Assembly (NCBI GenBank): GCA_021613335.1
Contig: JAJTWR010000362.1
Location: 68,501-132,500 of the forward strand
From: Whitmania pigra
Lineage: Eukaryota; Annelida; Clitellata; Hirudinida; Haemopidae
Length of the DNA: 64,000 nt
Direction: 5' to 3'
Part shown: piece by piece, positions 1 through 12,986 of the stretch
Numbering within the stretch: position 1 is the stretch's first letter
Layout of the letters: each line of letters starts with the position of its first letter
The notes under the pieces: model-generated
Told to the model about the DNA's origin: nothing
Seen by the model: the letters and a program-made list of their open reading frames with translations, nothing else
Databases searched by the model: none
Position numbers and translations under genes: made by a program

Positions 1-259
1 TAATAGCCTGCTTATTAATAAATAAATTGGTATTTGAATCACTTCCATTACTCGTCCATCAAGCAGCACCGTTTAATCACTCGAACGTTTAAGTAATTAA
101 TTAATTAATTATTCTTGATCAAAACAGTTATAAACATTAATCATCCACGATTTAATTACTAACGAATTACGCATAAATTAATAGTCATTAATTAGTTATG
201 CATTATAATTACTAATTATGAAATAACTAACATTAACTAATTAATTAATTATTCAACAG

Positions 260-1180
260 GTGATTCTCTTGGATTGCCGAAAATAATAGCAAGGCCATTG
301 AACTATCGATACCTCCAGCAGACGATGCCAAGTTCAACATGGCTGATGCCTTCGGAAAAGATTTGGAGCGACAAGGACGTTTTGGTCAAAAACGTCTGGA
401 GAAACTACACGACCGCCGACTACTTCGACTTCTTCTACGACATCAACTTCATGAGGGGAAGAGTAGTGAGGAAGGTCACGCAGGACCTTTTGGACGTGAG
501 TGCATTTTGACCTTGTTGAGTTGTCTTGTCAAAATGGTTATTTAAAAAATTTGGGTTATAAAATTTTGTGGGGGAAAATGAATAACAGTATTGGATTTAA
601 ATAAAGAACTGTTTTGTTAAATTTTTCTTTAAAGCTTTAAAAATGAATTTAAGGCAATGATCTCGTTGATTAACAGAAAACAGATGAGGCCTGAGCATAA
701 CTTGCATTCGACTCTCAACTAATTATAATTTTGTTTTACAAACTAATGTAACACAACTGTACATATAACAACAGAATTTAATAAACGCGTTATAAAAAAT
801 ATATAATAAAATGTCAAATATAATAAAATCTCAAAAACAAAATGTAATACTAAAAATAACAGTGAAATATAAAACCAACGGTCTTCCCCCAACAGATTTC
901 TGCCGGTCCAGGAGTAAAGACACACTGTTTGTACGGCCTGAGTGACAATAACACACCTGCCACGTACATCTACAATTCGGAAAGGAGAAATTGGAACGAT
1001 TTCCAACCGTCGGAAACTCTGTACGAAGCTGGAGATGAAACTGTCAACAAGAGAAGTCTTGAGGTTTGCAAGGACTGGCCAAACACAACTGTTCGAATTC
1101 TACCCGGCGTGACTCATCTGGACACCGTCAAGGACAAAAATGTCATCGAGTACATTGTTGATGTACTGTCTCGTCTATGA
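260..1180 (+). CDS. PLA2G15: Group XV phospholipase A2 / LCAT-like gene, 3' part only
   Basis: Two final exons, 260-495 and 896-1180, joined in phase 0, encode the C-terminal half of a lysosomal phospholipase A2 / LCAT-family acyltransferase. These enzymes are secreted or lysosomal serine hydrolases that cleave phospholipid acyl chains and can transfer them to ceramide. The first exon starts with GT after an AG acceptor and continues a codon from an exon left of the window. The second holds the likely catalytic aspartate in AGDETVN and the histidine in GVTHLD, then stops at 1180. The nucleophile exon lies outside. Both exon lengths (236 and 285 nt) equal those of the last two exons of the next gene, so the two are tandem paralogues. 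Bases 1-259 are AT-rich intron. Family call is firm; the exact substrate is inferred. Confidence 0.9.
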
Positions 1181-1260
1181 ATTTGTAAATATGTAAACAA
1201 TCCGTTTGATTGAATGTGTACAGATGAAACCGATTTATGATCCTTCGTTACTTTCCTGTG

Positions 1261-1266
1261 AATAAA
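1261..1266 (+). terminator. Polyadenylation signal of the first phospholipase gene
   Basis: An AATAAA hexamer lies 80 bases after the stop codon at 1180. It is a plausible cleavage/polyadenylation signal. The rest of 1181-1688 is AT-rich intergenic sequence with no other feature that I can support. Confidence 0.55.
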
Positions 1267-1688
1267 CAAAAAATAAAAACATAACTAATGCTGCCCAAAT
1301 TTCAGACTTTTATTTTTGTACATTTTGTGAATAAAATCTCAAACAAAGAAAATTGTTTTAATAATTTTCTGAATTATTTTAATAATAGTCGCAACACATA
1401 TTGTAACATCAGCAGCTCATAACACTTTGGTGACGTGACAGACATCATGTCTTTATAAAAACTCATAGCCAGGTCTCATGCGGCTTTTAACGCAGACGTT
1501 TTTGTGGTGAGGTAAAATATATAATTAAAAAAAATATTAATTTTTTTCTAAGTAATGATTTTTTTTTAAATTTACATAACTGAATAACAAAAGTAAATAT
1601 TACAATTATTTTTTAATAAAAAAACATTATTGCAGCTAGAGGTTGATCAAGTCTTTTAAATCATCCGATCAAATATTCGTCTGCCTAA

Positions 1689-3693
1689 ATGATGCCATTC
1701 CCGGGCTTTTCCGTCCTATTATTGGGTTTGGTTCTTATAAGGGAAACTTTTGGAGCCCTGAAACCGGTAATTCTTGGTGAGTTGTTGGTGTTGCTATTTT
1801 TACTTATCTTTGTTTTTGTTGTCGTTGTTGCTTTAAGCCATTGTTGTTGACTAATTCACTAGCTCAACAATTCACTTTTCATTGGTCATCGGGTGAATTT
1901 TATGACATCGATGGAATTTAAATAATTGAGCTATAATAAAAGATTGTTGAGCACAATTTTTAGCAGCTAATAATTATATTAATAATAAAATAATTATAAT
2001 TTAATTTGAGGCAATTTTCATCTAAAGCCTCCTCTTTGAAACCGTTTATGAAATTAGCAAATTAAATGGTAAAGGTAAATATATTATAATTTAAAATGCA
2101 GTTTTTATATTCCAATTACAATAATGTCAATATTCGTTAATTAATTTTACAAAATCGATTTTTTCTGATTGGTCGTTGGAAAGTCAACGTGTTCAAACAT
2201 CACATTTTGAATGCTTAACTGGGCAGCCTAAAATAACGTTTAATAATTTACAACAAAAATAATTTAATTAATTAATCAAATAATATTAACAACTTTGTTG
2301 TTTATTTATTAACACTTATTACTTTCTAATGCCTTAAAAAACCCAATAGAACTTACATTCCACATCCTTACTTTCCAGTTCCTGGGATGGGAGGCAGTCA
2401 GCTAGAGGCAAAACTGAACAAGGCCCATTCAGAATACATCTTCTGCTCCAGGCACTCCAGTTGGTATTCCATCTGGGTCAGTCTCCTCCAGCTGGAGATC
2501 GAGTACTGCATGGTTGAAAACATGAGGTAAGTCAATCACTCGTTTGTCCGAACAATCTTCACTGCTTGCCAAATTGCAGCAACCGCATCAATTTCAATGA
2601 ACGTACAAAGTAAGCTTGGAGAAGCGAGAGACGTTAATCGAGTCATCCCCATGTTATCATCATCGTCGTCATCATCGTCGTCATTATCGTCGTCATCATC
2701 ATCATCACTCATAGTGTAGGTGACTCATAGTCGTCATAACCATCATCATCGTCATCATCTTTTCCACAACTCCATCCATATCCTTGCAGGCTGACAATCA
2801 ACGAAACCGACGGAAGAACCTCCAACTGCCCCGGCGTGGATATCAGGGTACCTGGTTTCGGAAGCACAGAAACCATTGAACTGCTGGATTCGTTCCACCC
2901 GATTGAAAGTCAGGCTTGATTGATTTAATTAAAACAATTAAATATTCATTGAAATTAAACGGTGATTGATTTAATTATGTTAATTAGAATTAAATGTTAC
3001 TACATTATTTAAAATTATTACTATTATCAATCATTGCAGCTTAGCATTATTATTATTATTAATATTTTTATATTATTATTATCGGTGATAAAAATACTGT
3101 AATATTGAGGTAGTCGATTAATAAACTTTTCTTTTTAAACCAATAACTACAAAATGCCATAACTGACCAATGACGAACAAACGGCGTATATTTAAATATT
3201 TAATATAAATATATCATCATATTTAAATATTTAATATAAATATATCATCATATTTAAATATTTAATATAAATACTATTTTATATTTAAATATTTAATATA
3301 AATTAAAAAAATCTATTTAATATAAATATTTAAAATAAATATTGAAACAAAAACAAATTAAAAATTTATTGATTACCTATCGATTTTCGACCTCTTAGTC
3401 AGCAGGTTAAAGTACTACAAGGAGATGGCTGAAAGACTCGTGGGTATGGGGTATGTCAGAGGGCTGTCCCTCAGAGGGGCTCCATACGACTTTAGGAAGG
3501 CCCCAAGTGAGTCCAATTCTGAGCGTCACCTAAATGTCCAAGAATTCATGATCAAGATTGTTCATATTGTTCAGAAAAGCTTTTTCTCCTGTGAAAATTA
3601 TTGTCAAAATATCTTGTTTAAAGGTCAATACATGTCAGTATCTGTTAAATCGCTTTTACAATCATTATCATCAGCTGGGCGCACCGACCTCAG

Positions 3694-3724
<31 letters not shown>

Positions 3725-5019
3725 CCTTCACAGCCATTATCACCCTCGTTATCATCCCTCAAGAGATATTTAATCTGAACATTACTTACCAGTTTCTTTG
3801 TCCAAATCATCTCTGTTATGCAAAGGACTATAATCAAATAAATAATAAATAATAAATAATTAACCAATAAATAAATAACCAATTCCTTTAGACGAAATGA
3901 AGGGCTATCTGAAAGACCTGGGCGAGTTGATCGAGGACAGCTACAAGATCAACAACAATTCCAGGGTTGTTCTCGTTGGACACAGCATGGGCAACAACTA
4001 CATCCTCTACTTCTTGAATGGAAAAAGTGAAGCTTGGAAGGACAAGTACATTGCGGGCTACATTTCCCTGGCCGCTCCCTGGGCAGGGTCGGTCAAATCG
4101 CTCAGGTTCATAGCATCGGGTTAGCTTGGGTTTGTTATTCTATAAAATTAGGATACCAGTTTGCTAATATTTTATTTTTGATTATTATTGTTATTATTAT
4201 TATTATTATTATTATCATACATTAGGAAAATTATAAACTATTTTAACTGACATTAAAATAATTATAATAACATTTTTCACTACATCTCCTTAGGTGACTC
4301 CGTAGGCATACCCAGAGTGATTTTCAACCCGCTAACTGCTCGATCTCTCCAGCAGTCGTTCGCCAGTGTCGCATGGATGATGCCGAGTAAACCGCAGTGG
4401 AATAATGGCGATGTTTTGGTCAAAAGTCCCAAGAGAAACTATACGGTCAACGATTACGATGACTTTTTCAGAGACGTCAATTTTGAGCGTGGCATCGTGC
4501 TGAAAAAAAGTACAGAAAGTCTCTTAAAAGTTTGAATTTTCGATTTATATGTATCTAATAACACGTGCACAAAATTCATATTAATTATAACTAACTTAAA
4601 ATGGAATAAAGTAATTAAATTATTAGATTAATAGCTTAGAAATAATGTTCAACTGCTGTTCACTGATTGTTGTTCAGTAACTTTTAACACTTAGTGAAGT
4701 AAAATTAAACTCACATGTCTTTAAATATAAACAGGCTACGGACCATCCTGGCGTCAGAACATTTTGTTTGTATGGACTGGTGGATCCCTTCGTGACGCCA
4801 AAAAGATTAATCTACACAAAAAGGTCAGCAAATTGGTACGACAAGCAACCCATACCTATTTATGGCCCAGGCGATGGCACTGTTAACAAGAGAAGCCTTG
4901 AAGTCTGCAAAGATTGGCCCAACACGTCTGTGAAGGAATTCCACGGAATCCATCACATCGACATTCTGATGCACAAGGACGTTCTCGACTATGTCGAAGA
5001 TATTCTTCGTAACTTGTGA
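1689..5019 (+). CDS. PLA2G15: Group XV phospholipase A2 / LCAT-like enzyme, complete
   Basis: Seven exons give a 403-residue protein, close to the roughly 410 of vertebrate lysosomal phospholipase A2: 1689-1776, 2379-2526, 2790-2908, 3399-3506, 3892-4119, 4294-4529, 4735-5019. All joins keep the frame. The start ATG opens a hydrophobic signal peptide (MMPFPGFSVLLLGLVL), consistent with secretion or lysosomal delivery. The oxyanion-side motif VPGMGGSQLEAKL is in exon 2, RGAPYDFRKAP in exon 4, the nucleophile serine in GHSMGN in exon 5, the likely catalytic aspartate in GPGDGTVN and the histidine in GIHHIDI in exon 7. The full triad is present, so the enzyme should be active as phospholipase/transacylase. 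The first three introns carry small tandem repeats and ATC tracts. Choice between PLA2G15 and LCAT names is by overall resemblance; I favour PLA2G15. Confidence 0.93.
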
Positions 5020-5125
5020 ACAAACTTGGATCTTAAGTTGTTTTATTGTTTTTTTTTTTTTTTGACGCATACTTAGGTTGCTGTTTTGTGAAATCATAGT
5101 GGGTTTATTGTGAAACTTAATGTAA

Positions 5126-5131
5126 AATAAA
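5126..5131 (+). terminator. Polyadenylation signal of the second phospholipase gene
   Basis: An AATAAA hexamer sits 107 bases after the stop at 5019. Bases 5132-5560 are AT-rich intergenic DNA that should hold the FUZ promoter; no clear core element is visible. Confidence 0.5.
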
Positions 5132-5560
5132 GGTCTCACTGGCTAAATAAGGAAGTTCTAATGTTTAGTTTTCTAACAAGGGTGGGGACGTCAAATTCAA
5201 AATCTAAAAAATCATTCTTAACGGAAAATTGACAGTTTTAATTTGCGAATAAAAGGAGCAAGATAATCAAAGAATGACTGATAGAATGATATAGTTTATA
5301 GCAGCGTGTTTAAGAGAAGACAGCATTCACACAAAATGTAAAATTTCTCGAATTAAAAAAAAATTAAATGTAAATAACAAAGTAATCCAGACAACATTAA
5401 TTTTAATATTATACAAACCTTAAAAAGTGTGCTTACTTCATGTCTAGTAGACTAGTGTCACAGCTGTTGCTATAAGTGAAGGAAACAAACATAGATGTTG
5501 CGACATTAGTCGGGTCTGAGATCTTATTAGCTGATATTATCATTTAATTTTTTATAAATC

Positions 5561-8211
5561 ATGGTTAAAGATGTACACTTGCGAGTCATTTGCATAAAAA
5601 CCGATTCTGGATTGCCACTTTTTGTTAGGTCCGTGGGATCGATTGATCAAGTAAACAGATTTTCTCTTGTGCTGTTTTAAATATTTCTACTAAATATTTA
5701 TGAAACATTTTTGCTTAATAAGAACCAAACTAATATTTCTAAGCTTCCCGATCCTATTGTCACTTCCTTAAATGGCATTTATTCTTTCTGCTCTTCCTAC
5801 GGTGTCAAATTGTTACAAACAAGAGCTGGCGAATCATGCATTTCATGGAAGACTTTTAATAAAAGGTTGTGAAGTTATAAGTTAATTAGTATTTATTATT
5901 AGTAGAAGTATTTAGTTGCAGACATAAATTTTGCATGTATAAATATTGATGCTGTTGCCTTATGATTTTATGCTATTTTGTGTTGTCTCTTGATTATTGA
6001 ATCAACAAAATTGTACTTTTTATTTTTAAGTTTGACTCTGATCTTAGAGACAGATGCCTCATCGTATGATGGACTCCATGAAAATATCTTGAACCTCATT
6101 TTCAACTCCTTCATACTGCTTCTTGGAGCTGAGCGTTTACAACAAAATGGCAGTTTTGATAAGTTGAAAAAAGATCTGCAGGTCAACATTAATAATTAAT
6201 CTACTGGATAGCACGAAAGAATGATTAGAAACATTTATTAACTTATTATTATAATTATTTATCAATTTATTAACTACAGATTTGCTATCGTCTGGTTGAC
6301 AGCTTGATGACATTGGACATTCAGCATCTGATGTCTAGTGTCATGACTCAGACAATCAACTCTCTCTCATCACCCGATCTTCCTGCCTTCCAAGTCCGTT
6401 TCTTTTATGTTAATTTTATTAATAATTAACATTATTACAATTGCTTCACTATAATGACAGCCTGAAAATAATAAAACCAAAATAACAAAAACAGGTTCAA
6501 CTCGAGGGATACGCGACGAGCGTCGAAACACCGCTTGCCTGTTTCTTCGTCGGCGGACTTTTGTCGGCAGCAACGACGAAGTTCATGCAGCTCCCGTCGC
6601 TCGAGTTGGTTCTCCTGCAACTTTTAGTCGTCACGAGCATGTCATCGTCGTCATCCTCAAACACCATCGAAACCATGGTGTACCTTCCCGAGAGCAGCCC
6701 CGATGTGAGTGCAATGCGTTTTTTGTTGTTGTTGTTAGGTGCTTCTTAAAACATGAAAACATGTCTCACAACAAAACATGAAATTGGATCGTTTGTTGAT
6801 TTCCAAAGAAGGGCTTGAGACTCGTTCTGCTGAACGTGGTCAGGGACGGAGTAATCTGCTTGCTCTGTGGAGAGAGACCGGTGTTGTCCGAGATCATTTC
6901 AAAGGTTTGATTTATTTCATTTATTTTTTTATTCAGTTTATTTCAAACATGGTCAGGGAGATGTTAACTGCTTACATGGCCAACAATGATAAAAAATTGC
7001 TCTAAAAATTTACGTTGAGTTCTGTATTATGAGTGAATTATGGGTATATTACGAATAAATTATTTATCATACATGAATTATAGATCATGAATAAATTAAT
7101 GACAATCATGAGTAAAAAATGTTTATGAATGATTAATGAAAAAAATTTTTTTTACGTCTCAGACAAAAGGTTATTGGAGCATCAAAGGCGACGGTCAGAG
7201 CAACTTGAACCTGAGTCGAGGCAACCTGGATCTTGTCCTCGATTTTTCAAGGATGATCAACAAGAGTTTGCCTCACATGAAGGACATCAACAAAGACATC
7301 GTGAGGTACCTTTGAACCTCTGACATGTTAGGGTCACATATCGGATCACCACGGTTGAAAACTGCTAACGTCAGAGTGTCACCTTTGCTTTAGTGTAGTA
7401 TTCACTTAATGTAATCAAGAAATTTGTTTTACAGTGTTTTTATCATGTTTATGAATTAGCTTTATTGACTGAGATATTTAATCAATAAATTTTATTTTAC
7501 CTCATAATGTTAAAGATTTGTTCAGAAACTCATGAAGAACTGAAATAAATTTTTCTCTTCAAACTCAAGCTTCCTGCTGGTGAACACTTCAACTCACCAG
7601 TGCACCATCTGCACCGATGTAAACAAATCGGACGCAAGCTCAAGTGAGCGTCGAAAGACCACCCGCAAATGCCATCCAATTATTAAAATTATTCCACATA
7701 CTAAAACTTATTTCAACTTTTTACTCAGAACTCGAAAAGGGAAGGATTTTGAAGGCATTCCACCAACAGACTCACAAGCTGTTCAACAAATCGTCTTCGG
7801 TTGAAAACATTGGACAAGGTTCGATCGTGACCATCGCAAATTTTTTTTTTACTTTGCATCAACAGCTTGAACCTCTCTCCTCAATAAGCTCAAAATCATG
7901 CTCACTGTGAATTCTGACTTCAGGTATTTCAGTGTCATGCTCCGTCGAAGGTCACCACAGGTGTCTTGCATCGTACGTCTGCCTCGAAACGTACAAATGC
8001 TACGCATTCTGCGAAAACAACAGGGAGATCTACGTAGTCTGCAACTCATCCGTTCCTTTGTTTGCTCTCAGGTTGGCCAAGAAATCGAATTGTTTTTTGC
8101 AAACTTCAAATATCACGTCAAAATTGATCGTGAGGTTTGCACTCCAATTTCAGATCTGTCTCCAAGGATCTTCTCAGCTATTTGGTAGGCCTCAAGTGGT
8201 TTCGCATGTGA
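5561..8211 (+). CDS. FUZ: FUZ, fuzzy planar cell polarity / ciliogenesis effector
   Basis: Eleven exons in continuous frame give 459 residues (vertebrate FUZ is about 420): 5561-5650, 5723-5865, 6031-6181, 6280-6393, 6495-6704, 6809-6904, 7163-7305, 7570-7643, 7729-7818, 7924-8134, 8154-8211. Recognisable blocks include the N-terminal HLRVICIKTDSGLPLFVRS, then SLNGIYSF, ILLLGAERL, DKLKKDL followed by a YRLVDSL-like segment, MVYLPESSPD and RLVLLNVVRDGVICLLCG. FUZ is a longin-like member of the CPLANE complex (with INTU and WDPCP) that supports intraflagellar transport assembly, ciliogenesis and planar polarity. The last exon is only 57 coding bases and ends at TGA 8209-8211. The exon 6 start could be 6809 or 6812. 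An AATAAA lies at 8255-8260. Identification is by residue blocks along the whole length, so I am confident. Confidence 0.9.
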
Positions 8212-9327
8212 ATTGGATTGTTTTAAAAAAATTTTTTTTTTTAAATCGAGCTAAAATAAATAAAATTCCTTGACAAGACAAGGTTCGAAATCTTTATGAA
8301 TCGTGATTTACAATAAGGTCAGTTCGATGGAAATGTTACAATCGATCGTGAGTTGGTTGACTCGGACCATCTCAACGTTGGTTGGTTTTCTGTTTGACAA
8401 AAAAAAGAAGAGTTAATTAAAGCAAAATGTCGCGATTAAAATTAAATATGCATTTGGCAAAGAAAAATGCAAGACTCAACAAAATCGATTGAAATTCAAG
8501 CAGACATCTCGACGCTCGAAATCGCCGCGTTCAACGATTCATGACTTTCGAAGTGAGGCATGGATGATCGGGCACAATTTCAAGCATATACATCTGAAAA
8601 ACAACAGCAGTAGTAATAGTAATAATAATAATAATAATAATAATAGTAATAATAATAATAATATAATAATAATAATAATAATAATAAAAGCAATAACAAA
8701 GAGCATCTCCAGTCAAGTGGAAAACAAGATGAGAAAAATCAGTTCGGGACCGAAGAGCAGGTGCTTGACCTTCTGCCGGTCCTCGAACGAGAGAAGGACC
8801 CTCGCCTCCAAAATACAGTTAATTACATAACTAGTTCGGAGTAACATGTCGTTGAAGAGTAAAGTTTACAATCCACGTCAAACTATGTACAAGTGCAGCT
8901 TGCGAAGATGAGGAAAGTTAAGCATCCGATAACATTTTGATTCGTTGAGTGTTTGAAAATAATCACCACGTCGAACAAACGATTTTGCCAGCACACGAAA
9001 TTTCTTGACCTAGAGTCGTCGGGGAACGTCACTTGCCTGATAGTATTTTTGGCCGGCATTCCGTCCGTCCATTTCAAAAATCGACCGTCGACAGCTATTC
9101 GGCTGCAAGAGTCGAGGCGAGATGTTTTGCAGTTTCGAAAAAGGATTTCTTAAAAGACATTTCAAAACTCAATTGCACGAGTTCCGAGACGATCGCGCGT
9201 TGCGTATTTTCCTAATCGGCTCCTTCGAGTGCACGATGATGTTCGTCATAATGCCATCTATGTAACCTCCTCTTTCCGGCTCCGGCGATCTTCCTTCCTG
9301 AACCGATCTAACACACCTCCATCCTGG
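8212..9327. other. Convergent 3' region between FUZ and RAF
   Basis: FUZ (+) and RAF (-) end tail to tail here. The stretch should hold the FUZ 3' UTR with AATAAA at 8255-8260 and the longer RAF 3' UTR on the other strand. It carries an AAT microsatellite at about 8615-8690. Several open frames exist but none resembles a protein or has splice partners. Confidence 0.6.
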
Positions 9328-9510
9328 CTACTTGTAGTTGGCAGAAGGGTACAAATAGGAATGTTGAGAGTTGATGGGCGTTCTTGGGGAGGTGCAGTTG
9401 TAGGCATAGTCCGACTCATCCCCGAAGAAGGACCTGCTCAGTGTGGGTTCGGAGACGCTTTTCGTCAGTTTCGGAAGTCTCTTCACCAATCCTTCGACAT
9501 CCACCAATAT
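9328..9510 (-). CDS. BRAF: RAF last exon with C-terminal 14-3-3 site
   Basis: A 183-nt exon of 60 codons plus TAG, easily missed because it has no start codon and the previous exon reads on into its intron. It begins after a CAG acceptor at 9511-9513 in phase 0, matching a GAG|GTTTTG donor after 9780. It completes the kinase C-lobe helix and gives the tail [16 protein letters not shown], where SVSEP is the conserved 14-3-3 docking site (RSASEP in BRAF), then TSPRTPI, matching the BRAF SPKTPI segment. Without it the protein would end in an unrelated 17-residue read-through tail. The splice junction is inferred from phase and homology. Confidence 0.9.
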   Translation of the reverse strand: MLVDVEGLVKRLPKLTKSVSEPTLSRSFFGDESDYAYNCTSPRTPINSQHSYLYPSANYK

Positions 9511-11554
9511 CTGGAAGTGTTTGTGTTACGTGCAGGTCGATGAGTAAGCATTTACTGAGTAAAGGCAACGATGAAATTGACTTCGAAATAACGTTTTATT
9601 TATGATCGTTATGATAAAATTATGCTAAATGTTTTAAAATAAATGCACTTACATAAAAACATGGAAACATGATCTAAATAACTAAACGAATAACATAATT
9701 TCGTTTACTTGCGGAACGATAAAACCACAACGACGAACGTAGAACATCGACTCATTCTAAACTCTAATTTAATCAAAACCTCGGGGAAAAGTGGCCTTTT
9801 ATCCGGGTTGTAACTGATGCACTCTTCCAGAAGCTTTGTGAAATCCCTGGGCGTGTCCTTCCTGGCCAATGAGATGTCAGGTCTCAGAATCCCGTTGCCC
9901 ACCATGTACATAATCTACAAAAGAAAGTAAATTCTTCTGCTTACAAGAGACTGCTAGGATGTATAACTAATAAATATATTAATTAATAAAATTAAATAAT
10001 TAAAATAAAGCTTGTTTAGTTAATTCTAGAATACATTCTAGCTATATAGAACATTGTACTATGATTGCATGAACATTACATATTAGAATTTACTGATGCT
10101 GTTGACAATAGTAGTTAACTGATAATTAACCATTACTAATAATTACAATCATCATTATCATCCTCACCTGGTCTCTCTCCCTTATCTTGTATGGCAACTG
10201 GCTGGACACGAGTTCAAAGAGAACGATGCCGTAAGCGTAAACATCCGACTTGAACGTGTAAGGGTCCTTGTCTTTCATGCGAATAATTTCAGGAGACTGC
10301 GAGTAAATAATTGTTCGTTACTGAATAGGTTTATTAAATTATAAATATTAAAGATAAGAAGGATGTTGGCTGAACCTACCATCCACATTACGGATCCGGA
10401 CGGCTGCTGGTACTGGTAGGAACCACTCCACCTTAACTTTACCGTGGCCAGCCCGAAGTCCCCGATCTTGACACAGTAATTGTCAGCCAAGAAAATGTCT
10501 GAGGAACCAAAATAAACCAATTAGGTTATTAATTGAAGCATTTATTCTATTTAGTTCATAATTAATGATGACACGATGTGCGTAGCATTCAAAGTTTGTG
10601 CAGACTTTTGTTCATGTTTAGCTGATAAGTAGTTAAAAATTTAGATAGTTAATAAATTAGTAATAATAAAATTACGAGTAGAGTACCCACTGTTAGACTT
10701 GAGATCTCTGTGGATAATGTTCTTGGCATGCAGGTAGCTGTCGAACGCAGACAGACAATTAATTAATTAATTAATAGGATTACAAACCAGTCCAAAGTAT
10801 TGCAGTCATTATTGACGTATGAATCAGATAAAAACCAAGATGAATTTTATACTAACTTAAGAGTAACCAGTTAAAGATAAACTCTTTATCGGCTAACGAA
10901 TTACTCCATTACTATAAACACAACACTCACTCCATTCCCTGGGCCGTCTGCCTGGAAATGTCAATGAGGAGGTTCATGTCGAATTTGGATTCGTTGACAT
11001 GCAGGTGCTTGTACAGGCTCGAGCCCTCGCACCACTGGGTGACGATGGCCAGGTGGGGCTTCGAGATGCACCCCACGAAGAGCAGGATGTTGACGTGTCT
11101 CGTCCTCCTGAATGTTTCGGGTGAAATTTAGCGGAATTTTTAAATTAATTAAAAGTAATCTCTCACGTAAATCTCCCGAGTTGAAATATTTCAACGTACG
11201 ACCAAAACGATTAATTGGACAGCGACAATAATAATTATGCAGTTATAGCAATAGATTAATAAATTATGCTAATTAACATATTATCCAAAGTTCAAACCAC
11301 TCTACAGTGCAAATGACCTCTTCCAATGTCACAGAGGTCGTGACCCAAAACTGACCTTAAGACGGCGACCTCGTTTTTAAAAGCCTGCAGTTGAGCAGGC
11401 GTGGGTTCTCTGACGTTGAGCTTTTTGATGGCCACTGGGCCGTACCATTGGCCCTTGAAGACCGTGCCGAAGGAGCCCGAGCCTATCTGGCAGCCCACTG
11501 TGATGTCGTTCTCGGGAATTTCCCACTCCTCGTTGGAGTCTCTTCGAGATCTCT

Positions 11555-11587
<33 letters not shown>

Positions 11588-11715
11588 TTAACAATTAAAT
11601 AATAATAATGATGATGATGATGATAATAATGATAATTGTAATAATAATAATATTATTATTAATTAAATAACAATAATGATTATAACAATAATAATAATAA
11701 TAATATTAACAATTA

Positions 11716-11747
<32 letters not shown>

Positions 11748-12952
11748 TGATAACAATAGTAATAATTAAGTGATGATGATAATAATAATAACATCAATCA
11801 ATGGAATTAATGAATGGGTGAAGCTTAAAGCCTACAGATCTATGAGCCTAGTTGAAGATTTCACAGATTTATTTTTTAATCGATGATTTTAATTCGATTT
11901 TAAGTAATAATTTAATTTAATAAACTTTTAATCTCTAAAAAGTTTCCATCGAATGGTATTCTAGTCGTTCCATCGCCGCAAGATCACAATTTAAAGAGCT
12001 TACCAGTTTTTTATTGTCTGGAGTTTCTGCTGACCTCGCCCTCGGTCTGACCTTGGCATTGTTGGTGGGGGATGCTTGAGCACTGTAACTCTGCCCTTTG
12101 GGGAGGGTGGATGAGGCCGGCAGGTTTGTTGAGTTTTCTAAAGAAGGTGTAATTATTATAATAATCAATAATAACAACTAACTAATAATTATTATAATAA
12201 TCATGACTAACTAATAATTATTATAACATTCATAACTAATAATTATTATAATTAGTTGTTATGATTATTATTATTATTATTATTGTTATTATTATTATTA
12301 TTATAATATATAATTATAAGTATTATTAATATTGAGGATGGTAAAGAAAATATAGAAAGCAATGAATTTCTTACTTTTATTCATTTAATTACAACTTCTG
12401 GTTTCAGTAATTTCAAACAAAAATAATAACTATCGATAATTAAAATTTTGGATAGTAATGACTCCAACTTTAAATAATAATAATAATAATAATTATAATA
12501 ATAACTCCAATTCCAAATTATAATGACAATCTCAAATAATTATGGCAATTGAAATCAATGAACAATAATCACTGAACGCTCACTCGTGATTGGAGGACAG
12601 AAATACCTCGGAAACTCGGGCACCTTCGAATTAGAAATTGAAAGTTCAAAAGTTGAAATGATAGCAAAACAATACAAACACTCTACCAGTAACATTTTAA
12701 GAATAAAACATGCTAATGTCAATTCGTCTAGTAATTAACTAATTAACACCTAACCGATGCTCGCTTGTTGACCTCTATTACTGGAGAAGACAAAAATCAA
12801 TAATGGTTAAGCAGGTGCTTATTACCTGTTCGGCACTGAGTTGGTTGACGTTAGGAACAGACGTAGACCTCTGATGACCAACAGAATGTCTGAGTGGGGG
12901 ACGAGACTGGGTGACGACATGGTGGAATTCTGGTTGAGGTCTGCAATTAATA

Positions 12953-12986
<34 letters not shown>

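Noticed and set aside
8489..9605. Several open frames on + and - between FUZ and RAF
   Set aside because: They are shadows of the RAF terminal exon or UTR sequence plus an AAT repeat; no protein resemblance apart from the RAF tail.
9705..9779. RAF C-terminal tail ending at a stop near 9705
   Set aside because: Read-through of the last intron; the homologous tail lies at 9328-9510.
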